Assembly (NCBI GenBank): GCA_011375045.1
Contig: DRNB01000265.1
Span: 1 to 12,012, forward strand
Length of the DNA: 12,012 nucleotides
Source: Aquifex aeolicus
GTDB taxonomy: Bacteria; Aquificota; Aquificia; Aquificales; Aquificaceae
Direction of reading: 5' to 3'
Every line of letters begins with the position of its first letter. The stretch's first letter is position 1. The notes below the pieces were generated by a model, which had not been told where the DNA came from, did not search any database, and saw only the letters and a program-made list of their open reading frames with translations. Positions 7,196-12,012 of the stretch are shown piece after piece. The position numbers and the translations under genes are program-made.

Positions 7196-7202
7196 CCCCT
7201 CT

Positions 7203-7211
7203 AATATAGCA
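7203..7211 (-). promoter_or_regulatory. Putative extended -10 promoter of the flgHIJ-acpS operon
   Basis: Read on the minus strand, this is TG-C-TATATT with the hexamer at 7208-7203. Only 7 nt separate it from the flgH ATG, so a start at about 7196 would give a leaderless message. No clear -35 hexamer is seen. It is the mirror partner of the fabG element at 7227-7235. The call is based on motif and position alone. Confidence 0.45.
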
Positions 7212-7233
7212 ATTCGGTATCAAATCTGCTATA
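7205..7233. repeat. 7-bp inverted repeat in the flgH/fabG divergent promoter region
   Basis: TATAGCA at 7205-7211 and TGCTATA at 7227-7233 form a perfect inverted repeat with a 15-bp spacer, and the half-sites are 22 bp apart centre to centre. Each half is also the extended -10-like element of the gene reading away from it. The symmetry may therefore simply reflect two divergent promoters, or it may mark a regulator site that controls both operons. Confidence 0.55.
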
Positions 7234-7235
7234 AT
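7227..7235 (+). promoter_or_regulatory. Putative extended -10 promoter of the fabG-acpP-fabF-rnc operon
   Basis: TG-C-TATAAT has a consensus -10 hexamer at 7230-7235 with the TGn extension, and no good -35 hexamer. Transcription would begin near 7242, leaving a leader of about 6 nt before the fabG ATG at 7248. The sequence between them (a short stretch ending GGCAACC) has no strong Shine-Dalgarno sequence. This is the best promoter candidate in the window. Confidence 0.55.
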
Positions 7236-7247
7236 TTGTAGGCAACC

Positions 7248-7991
7248 ATGATACACCTCTCCGGAAAAACAGCTTTGGTAACGGGTTCCACCCGTGGTAT
7301 AGGTAAGGCAACCGCTCTGAGGTTAGCGGAAGCCGGCGCCACGGTGATAATCACGGGCAGGAACGAGGACAGAGCCCGTGAGGTGGCAAAGGACATAAAG
7401 ACCAGAACGGGAAGCGACACCTTTGCGGTCGAGCTGGACTTAGGAAGCAGGGAGTCCATAGAAACCGCCATGGAAAGGATAAGCGAGGCTGTGGGGGGCG
7501 TGGACATACTGGTTAACAACGCGGGTGCAAATAGGGACGCCCTGTTCCTCCGCATGAAGTACGAGGACTGGGAGGAAATCATCAGGGTAAACCTCACGGG
7601 AACCTTCCTCGTTACCCAGCTCGCCCTGAAGGGAATGCTGAGGAAGAAGTGGGGCAGGATCATAAACGTATCTTCGGTGGTCGCCTTCATAGGCAACGTG
7701 GGTCAGGCTAACTACTCCACAGCCAAGGCTGGGCTCGTGGGCTTTACGAAGACGCTTGCCAAGGAGCTGGCAACCCGAAACATAACCGTCAACGCGGTCG
7801 CACCCGGTTTTATAGAGACCGACATGACGGAGAACCTTCCCGAGGAGATCAAGGCAGGGTTTCTGAGTCAGATACCCATGAACAGGTTCGGCAAACCCGA
7901 GGATGTGGCGAACGTCGTCCTCTTTCTGGCATCCGACCTCTCGGAGTACATAACGGGAGAGGTCATACACGTTAACGGGGGTCTCTTTTAA
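7248..7991 (+). CDS. fabG: 3-oxoacyl-[acyl-carrier-protein] reductase
   Basis: FabG reduces 3-oxoacyl-ACP to 3-hydroxyacyl-ACP with NADPH in the first reductive step of each fatty-acid elongation cycle (cytoplasm). The 247-aa length is standard. It is a short-chain dehydrogenase with the cofactor motif TGSTRGIG at residues 12-19, Arg38 suited to the NADPH phosphate, NNAG at 90-93 and the catalytic tetrad Asn115, Ser143, Tyr156 and Lys160 (YSTAK). The segments GNVGQANYSTAKAG and PGFIETDMT, and the end ITGEVIHVNGG, are those of FabG rather than a generic dehydrogenase. It is the first gene of the rightward operon, followed after 25 bp by acpP and then fabF, which confirms the pathway. The ATG at 7248 sits 12 nt after a consensus extended -10 element with no clear ribosome binding site. 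Confidence 0.96.
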   Translation: MIHLSGKTALVTGSTRGIGKATALRLAEAGATVIITGRNEDRAREVAKDIKTRTGSDTFAVELDLGSRESIETAMERISEAVGGVDILVNNAGANRDALFLRMKYEDWEEIIRVNLTGTFLVTQLALKGMLRKKWGRIINVSSVVAFIGNVGQANYSTAKAGLVGFTKTLAKELATRNITVNAVAPGFIETDMTENLPEEIKAGFLSQIPMNRFGKPEDVANVVLFLASDLSEYITGEVIHVNGGLF

Positions 7992-8004
7992 TAAATTCTC
8001 ATGC

Positions 8005-8012
8005 GGAGGTGA
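8005..8012 (+). promoter_or_regulatory. Strong ribosome binding site of acpP
   Basis: GGAGGTGA, near-perfect to the anti-Shine-Dalgarno sequence, is followed by an A-rich spacer to the ATG at 8017. It is the strongest initiation signal in the window, in keeping with the high ACP levels usual in bacteria. Confidence 0.75.
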
Positions 8013-8016
8013 AAAA

Positions 8017-8253
8017 ATGGCTCTTGAAGAGAGGATCAAGGAGATCATAGCCGATCAGCTCGGCGTCGAGGTGGACAAGGTGGTCCCGGAGGCTAAGTTT
8101 GTCGAAGATCTGGGGGCGGACTCCCTCGACGTTGTGGAGCTGATCATGGCCTTCGAGGAGGAGTTCGGGATAGAAATTCCCGACGAGGATGCGGAGAAGA
8201 TACAGACGGTAGGGGATGTCATAAACTACCTGAAGGAAAAGGTGGGTGGATGA
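8017..8253 (+). CDS. acpP: Acyl carrier protein
   Basis: ACP carries growing acyl chains as thioesters on a 4'-phosphopantetheine arm and shuttles them among the fatty-acid synthase enzymes. The 78-aa acidic protein shows the invariant GADSLDVVELIMAFEEEFG motif, with Ser36 as the attachment site, followed by IEIPDEDAEKIQTVGDVINYL. Helices I-IV can all be placed. It has its own strong ribosome binding site in the 25-bp gap after fabG, whereas fabF downstream overlaps its stop codon as ATGA and so should be translationally coupled. The modifying enzyme AcpS is encoded in the divergent operon. A dedicated polyketide carrier protein is unlikely given the fabG and fabF neighbours. Confidence 0.98.
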   Translation: MALEERIKEIIADQLGVEVDKVVPEAKFVEDLGADSLDVVELIMAFEEEFGIEIPDEDAEKIQTVGDVINYLKEKVGG

Positions 8254-9500
8254 GAAGGCGCGTCGTTGTTACCGGTCTGGGCGCCGTAACGCCCATAGGG
8301 ACGGGGGTTAACAGATTCTGGCATAACCTCATAAACGGCATCAGCGGTATAGACCACATAAAGAGCTTCGATCCCGACGAGTTCGGTCTCAACGTCAAGA
8401 TAGCCGGCGAGGTGAAGGACTTCGATCCCCTCGACTTCATGGACAAGAAGGACGCTTCGCGTCTGTCCCTCTTCATCCAGTTCGCGGTCGGAGCGGCGGA
8501 GGAGGCAATAGAGGACAGCGGCATAAAGAGCGCCGGATACGATCCCCTGAGGATCGGCGTCATCATAGGAACGGGCATAGGCGGGCTGAGGGACATAGAG
8601 CGGGAGCATGCGGTAATAACCGCCAAAGGTGCCCGGAGGGTTTCCCCTTTCTTCATCCCCTACGGCATCTCTAACATGGGGGCGGGTTACGTAGCCATAA
8701 GACACGGTTTCAAGGGACCCAATTACTGTGTTGTTTCCGCCTGCGCAACGGGTAACCACGCCATCGGGGACGCCTTCAGGCTCATACAGAGCGGGGATGT
8801 GGATGCGGTGATAGCCGGAGGTGCGGAGGCTTCCATAACCCCCCTCGGGGTGGCGGGCTTCGCGGTGATGAGAGCGCTCTCCACAAGGAACGACGAACCC
8901 CAGAAGGCATCCCGACCCTTCGACAGGGACAGGGACGGTTTTGTGGTGGGGGAAGGAGCAGGGGTCCTTGTTCTGGAAGAGTATGAAAGAGCTAAGGCTC
9001 GGGGAGCCAAGATATACGCGGAGATAGTGGGCTACGGTGCAACGGACGACGCCTTCCACATAACAGCCCCCCACGAGTGCGGTGAGGGTGCCTACGAGTG
9101 TATGCGCCTTGCCTTGGAGGATGCGGGTCTGAACCCCTCCGAGGTCGATTACATAAACGCCCACGGGACCTCCACACCCCTGAACGATACCATAGAAACC
9201 CTCGCCATAAAGAAGCTTTTTGGAGAACACGCCTACAGATTAAAGGTCAGCTCGAACAAATCCATGATAGGACACCTCCTCGGAGCGGCGGGAGCCGTGG
9301 AAGCCATAGCTTCTGTAAAGACGATAGAAACAGGCATAATCCCTCCCACCGTAAACCTCGAAAACCCCGACCCCGAATGCGATCTGGACTACGTGCCGGG
9401 CAAAGCGGTGGAGGCGGACGTGAGGGTTGTCCTGTCCAACTCCTTCGGCTTTGGGGGAACAAACGCCTGTCTGATCTTCAAAAAAGTAGAGGATGTATGA
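8250..9500 (+). CDS. fabF: 3-oxoacyl-[acyl-carrier-protein] synthase II
   Basis: FabF condenses malonyl-ACP with acyl-ACP, releasing CO2 and adding two carbons in fatty-acid elongation. In many bacteria it is also the temperature-responsive condensing enzyme. The 416-aa length is typical (E. coli 413). It starts RRVVVTGLGAVTPIG. The catalytic residues are Cys165 in SACATG, His305 in NAHGTSTPLND, Lys337 in SSNKSMIGH and His342, with the C-terminal SNSFGFGGTNA loop. The Cys-His-His set marks a KAS I/II enzyme, not FabH. The offset of two from E. coli numbering and the full-length N-terminus support the ATG at 8250, which overlaps the acpP stop (ATGA). The 3' end overlaps rnc by 8 bp. FabB is an alternative name-level assignment, but KAS II fits better next to acpP. 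Confidence 0.97.
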   Translation: MRRRVVVTGLGAVTPIGTGVNRFWHNLINGISGIDHIKSFDPDEFGLNVKIAGEVKDFDPLDFMDKKDASRLSLFIQFAVGAAEEAIEDSGIKSAGYDPLRIGVIIGTGIGGLRDIEREHAVITAKGARRVSPFFIPYGISNMGAGYVAIRHGFKGPNYCVVSACATGNHAIGDAFRLIQSGDVDAVIAGGAEASITPLGVAGFAVMRALSTRNDEPQKASRPFDRDRDGFVVGEGAGVLVLEEYERAKARGAKIYAEIVGYGATDDAFHITAPHECGEGAYECMRLALEDAGLNPSEVDYINAHGTSTPLNDTIETLAIKKLFGEHAYRLKVSSNKSMIGHLLGAAGAVEAIASVKTIETGIIPPTVNLENPDPECDLDYVPGKAVEADVRVVLSNSFGFGGTNACLIFKKVEDV

Positions 9501-10161
9501 AGATCTGGAGGCAAGGATAAACTACACCTTCCGCAACAGAGATCTGCTGAGGCAGGCTTTTACCCACATATCCTACGCCAGAGAGAAGGGACTTCCCCAC
9601 TATGAGACCCTCGAGTTTCTGGGAGACGCTCTTCTGAACTTCCTCATAGTCGATATACTCGTCGAGGAGTTCCCCAACAAGCGGGAGGGTGCCCTCGCCA
9701 GTCTTAAGGCTTACCTCATAAGCGAGGAGTTCTTTAACGAGCTGGCGGAGGATCTCGGTCTGAGCGATTTCATCCTCATAAGCAGAGGAAAGAAAAACGT
9801 CTCCATCGTGGGAGACGTCTTCGAAGCGCTGTGGGCGGCTATCTACGTGGACAGCGGAAGGGACTGCAACGCCGTAAAGAGGCTGTTCAACAACCTCTTC
9901 AGGGACAGGATCCTCGAAACAGTGAGGAGCCACAGGGTCAAAAAGGACTACAAAACCCTCCTTCAGGAGGTAACCCAGAAGCGCTGGAAGGAAAGACCCC
10001 ATTACAGGGTCATCAGCGTGGAGGGACCGGAGCATGCAAAGATCTTTACCGTTGAAAGCTCCATAAGAGGGGTGTCCGCGGTTGGAAGGGGAAGGAGCAA
10101 GAAGGAAGCTGAGCAGGAAGCCGCCCGCAGACTCTACGAAATCCTTCAGGAGCAGGCGTAA
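9493..10161 (+). CDS. rnc: Ribonuclease III
   Basis: RNase III cleaves double-stranded RNA with Mg2+, maturing rRNA precursors and some mRNAs. The 222-aa protein has an endonuclease domain (about residues 1-145) with Glu38, Glu41 and Asp45 in the signature YETLEFLGD, Glu65 in PNKREG, and Asp108 and Glu111 in GDVFEALWAAIY. A double-stranded RNA-binding domain at ~152-219 (DYKTLLQEVTQKRWKE through GRSKKEAEQEAARRL) follows. Residue positions run one ahead of the well-studied Aquifex aeolicus enzyme as I remember it, including the unusual Thr in place of the common Arg in the signature, and several stretches look nearly identical. Its ATG at 9493 lies inside fabF (8-bp overlap), so it is the last gene of the fab operon. 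An rnc gene near acpP-fabF is a common bacterial arrangement. The 3' end overlaps convergent modC by 16 bp. Confidence 0.97.
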   Translation: MYEDLEARINYTFRNRDLLRQAFTHISYAREKGLPHYETLEFLGDALLNFLIVDILVEEFPNKREGALASLKAYLISEEFFNELAEDLGLSDFILISRGKKNVSIVGDVFEALWAAIYVDSGRDCNAVKRLFNNLFRDRILETVRSHRVKKDYKTLLQEVTQKRWKERPHYRVISVEGPEHAKIFTVESSIRGVSAVGRGRSKKEAEQEAARRLYEILQEQA

Positions 10162-10859
10162 GCTTCTAAGAGATCGCCCAGCTCTCCGAAGAACTCCTTT
10201 ACCAGATCCCTTCCACCCTCCCCCACCTTCCGTCCTCGCTCCATGAGAAACACCCTGTCCCCGAGGAGAAAAGCCTCGACAGGATCGTGGGTTACGACCA
10301 CCACAGGGATTTTGAGCTCCGCACCCTTCAGAAGGGAGATCATGTCCAGCTTGACCCTGAAGTCGAGGGAGGAGAAGGGTTCGTCCAGAAGGAGCATCCT
10401 CGGACTGAAGGCGAGGGCTCTGACCAGAGCAACCTTCTGACGTTCCCCTCCGGAGAGCTGATGGGGTTTCCTGTTCTGAAGCCCCCCAAGCCCGAACTTC
10501 TCCAGAAGCTCGTCGAGAACAACCCCCGTGCCGTCAGCCTTCCTCAGGGCAAACTCTATGTTCTCCCTCACGTTCAGATGGGGGAGGAGGTTGTCCTCCT
10601 GAAACACGAGACCGATCCTCCTCTTCTGGGGGGGAGTAAACCTTTCCTCCGAGGTATCCATGAGCACCTCCCCCTCACAGCGGAGGAATCCCTCCTCGGG
10701 TTTAAGCAACCCCGCGGTAACCCTCAGAAGGGTGGTCTTCCCGCTTCCGGAAGGACCCAGGACCACGTTAAAGCCCCTGTGAAAGGCAAACTCCCCCTCC
10801 ACCGTAAGGGTGGGGTAAACCTTCCTGAAGCTCAGGAGGACCGCAGCTTCTCTATCCAT
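10146..10859 (-). CDS. modC: Molybdate ABC transporter ATP-binding protein (short form)
   Basis: ModC hydrolyses ATP at the inner face of the membrane to drive molybdate import through ModB. The nucleotide-binding domain is complete: Walker A GPSGSGKTT at residues 35-43, Q-loop Gln87 in VFQEDNLLPHLNV, signature LSGGE at 135-139, Walker B MLLLDEP at 155-161, D-loop SSLD and His191 in VVVTHD. PPQKRRIGLVFQE and the spacing of these motifs match ModC. At 237 aa it lacks the C-terminal TOBE/MOP regulatory domain of the E. coli protein (about 352 aa), so it cannot sense molybdate through that domain. The ATG at 10859 has a GAGGAG ribosome binding site and lies 28 bp inside modB. The specificity is taken mainly from modB and modA next to it, since the ATPase alone would be ambiguous. 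Confidence 0.88.
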   Translation of the reverse strand: MDREAAVLLSFRKVYPTLTVEGEFAFHRGFNVVLGPSGSGKTTLLRVTAGLLKPEEGFLRCEGEVLMDTSEERFTPPQKRRIGLVFQEDNLLPHLNVRENIEFALRKADGTGVVLDELLEKFGLGGLQNRKPHQLSGGERQKVALVRALAFSPRMLLLDEPFSSLDFRVKLDMISLLKGAELKIPVVVVTHDPVEAFLLGDRVFLMERGRKVGEGGRDLVKEFFGELGDLLEAYACS

Positions 10860-11506
10860 CCTCTCCTCACGAAGGATAACACGGCCAGAGCCACGAGGGA
10901 GACGGTAAGGAGCAGGAGCGATGCTCTGTGTGCCTCCCCGTAGTTGAGAGCCTGAACCTCGTCGTAGATGTATATGGAGAGGGTCTTTGTCTCGCCGGGT
11001 ATGCTTCCCCCCAACATGAGAACCACACCGAACTCACCCATGGTGTGGGCGAAGACGAGGGCGGAGGCGGTAAGTATCCCCCCCCAGCTGTTGGGTAAAA
11101 CAACCCGCAGAAAGGTTTCTAAGGGCGAGTAGCCGAAAACGTAAGCCACTTCGATATGCCTGCGGCTTACGGACTGGAAGGCGTCCCTGACGGGAAACAC
11201 TCCGAAGGGAAGGGAGTAAATGAGGGAGCCGATGAGGAGAGCTTCGAAGGAAAAGAGGAGGGGCTTACCCCTGAGAGCTGTGATGAGGGCACCGACGGGA
11301 GAATCCGGGCTGAGCAGAGCTATGAGGTAGAAGCCGAGAACGGTCGGAGGCAGAAGGATAGGGAGCAGGAGGAGAGCCTCCAGGAGACCCTTGGCGGGTA
11401 GGTCTCTGAAGGAAAGCAGATAACCTAAAGCCAGGGAGAGGAGGAGGAGAAGTCCGGTGGTGGCGAGGGATAGCTTTAGACTGAGCAGCAGAGCCTCAAC
11501 CATCAC
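10832..11506 (-). CDS. modB: Molybdate ABC transporter permease
   Basis: ModB is the inner-membrane channel of the molybdate importer and works as a homodimer. The 224-aa length is typical. About five hydrophobic segments can be placed (roughly residues 6-30, 40-66, 85-105, 140-165 and 195-215). The stretch around LLPPTVLGFYL is characteristic of molybdate permeases. The EAA-like coupling loop lies at about 118-140 (EVAYVFGYSPLETFLRVVLP), and GEFGVVLMLGGSIPGETKTLS with IYDEVQ downstream is a strong ModB signature. The start is either GTG 11506, overlapping the modA stop as GTGA, or the adjacent ATG at 11503. The difference is one residue. It is the middle gene of a leftward modABC operon with overlapping ends. 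Sulfate or tungstate permeases are related alternatives but match these motifs less well. Confidence 0.94.
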   Translation of the reverse strand: MMVEALLLSLKLSLATTGLLLLLSLALGYLLSFRDLPAKGLLEALLLLPILLPPTVLGFYLIALLSPDSPVGALITALRGKPLLFSFEALLIGSLIYSLPFGVFPVRDAFQSVSRRHIEVAYVFGYSPLETFLRVVLPNSWGGILTASALVFAHTMGEFGVVLMLGGSIPGETKTLSIYIYDEVQALNYGEAHRASLLLLTVSLVALAVLSFVRRGWIEKLRSS

Positions 11507-12012
11507 ATCGCCCCGAAGCCGTGTTTCTCCACAAGCTGTCTCGCTTTTTCCCCCTTCATGAAGCGGAGGAACTCCCGGGCGGATCGCTTCCCCTCACCTC
11601 TGGAGGTAAGCACAAGGGTGTGCCTGATGGGGGGGTAAAGATTCCGGGGGACTTCCCAGAACCTTCCCTTACCGTAGTGAAGCACAAGGGAGAGGGGAAC
11701 AACAGCCGCGTCCGCTCCCCCTGAAGCCGCAAACTGAAGCGCCTGAGCTGTGTTCGCACCGTAGAGGAGCCTGTGTCGCACCTCCTCGTAAAGACCGGCC
11801 CTTTTGAGGAAAGCCACAGCGCTCCTGCCGTAGGGTGCGTGCCTTGGACTCGCCAAAGCTATCCTCTCGGAGTTCCTCAGCACCTCCACACCGTCCCTGT
11901 AATCTTTGCTCCGCGCGGAGAAGACAACGAGCCTGCCTCTGGCAAACTCCCTGTAGTAAACAGCCTTTCCTGTCCCTCTGAGCTTCTCAGCGTAGAGAAC
12001 GTCCGCGGAGGC
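11503..12012 (-). CDS. modA: Molybdate-binding periplasmic protein, C-terminal part (5' end beyond the window)
   Basis: ModA captures molybdate or tungstate in the periplasm and hands it to ModB. The frame is open to the window edge, giving 169 visible codons. The N-terminal signal peptide and first oxyanion-binding segment are outside. The visible part starts ASADVLYAEKLRGTGKA, a recognisable ModA strand, continues with FARGRLVVFSARS and includes GANTAQALQFAASGGADAAV, the second-lobe binding region. It ends with YPPIRHTLVLTS and AREFLRFMKGEKARQLVEKHGF, as in this family. An apparent start at GTG 11889 is internal: the homology clearly continues upstream. The stop codon overlaps the modB start. 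A sulfate-binding protein is a remote alternative. The promoter of the mod operon, and any molybdenum-responsive control, would lie upstream and cannot be seen. Confidence 0.92.
   Translation of the reverse strand, partial: ASADVLYAEKLRGTGKAVYYREFARGRLVVFSARSKDYRDGVEVLRNSERIALASPRHAPYGRSAVAFLKRAGLYEEVRHRLLYGANTAQALQFAASGGADAAVVPLSLVLHYGKGRFWEVPRNLYPPIRHTLVLTSRGEGKRSAREFLRFMKGEKARQLVEKHGFGAM

Noticed and set aside
7981..8000. AT-rich TTTTAATAAATTC before acpP as an internal promoter
   Set aside because: It lacks a TGn extension and a good -10 hexamer, and it overlaps the fabG stop. It is too weak to list without mapped transcripts.
11503..11889. Treating the modA fragment as a complete 128-aa protein starting at GTG 11889
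   Set aside because: The frame upstream of that GTG is open to the window edge and encodes recognisable ModA sequence, so the start is outside.
1..12012. CRISPR arrays, tRNA or rRNA genes, insertion sequences, phage or defence genes
   Set aside because: No regularly spaced repeats, transposase motifs or RNA-gene signatures were seen. Essentially the whole window is accounted for by housekeeping, flagellar and transport genes.

Overview
The window looks like chromosomal DNA from a thermophilic bacterium of the order Aquificales, probably family Aquificaceae. The RNase III is, from memory, strikingly close to the structurally studied Aquifex aeolicus enzyme. Genes overlap or abut almost everywhere, with only three gaps of 22, 52 and 25 bp. 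Codon use combines a clearly GC-rich third position with heavy ATA (Ile) and AGG/AGA (Arg), as in many hyperthermophiles. By eye the G+C is well above 50 %, higher than I remember for A. aeolicus. There is no sign of mobile elements, CRISPR, tRNA or rRNA, and no stretch over 300 bases without a gene.

Layout. (1) Positions 3-2810 (+) hold a 5'-truncated, very large nitrite reductase: a NirB-type pyridine-nucleotide flavoprotein plus BFD [2Fe-2S] domain, fused to what reads as a complete NirA-type siroheme/[4Fe-4S] nitrite reductase. (2) trpE (2833-4320, +) follows after 22 bp. (3) A minus-strand block reads leftward from 7195: flgH, flgI, a single-domain flgJ-like rod-binding gene, acpS and an unrecognised Arg-rich gene, each overlapping the next. 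It ends by overlapping the 3' end of trpE. (4) Divergent from flgH, across 52 bp, is the fatty-acid cluster fabG-acpP-fabF followed by rnc (7248-10161, +). (5) A minus-strand modA(partial)-modB-modC molybdate ABC transporter (>12012 to 10146) converges on rnc with a 16-bp overlap.

How the parts connect. AcpS would convert the apo-ACP encoded across the divergent promoter region into holo-ACP, the carrier used by FabG and FabF. FlgH, FlgI and FlgJ build the outer rings and rod of the flagellum. Molybdate uptake would feed a molybdoenzyme such as nitrate reductase upstream of nitrite reduction, but no nitrate reductase is visible here, so that link is inference.

The most interesting points are the NirB-NirA chimera; a shared extended -10-like element (TGCTATnAT type) placed so close to the trpE, fabG and flgH start codons that the mRNAs would be leaderless or nearly so; its arrangement as a 7-bp dyad between flgH and fabG; and the 101-bp flgJ/acpS overlap.
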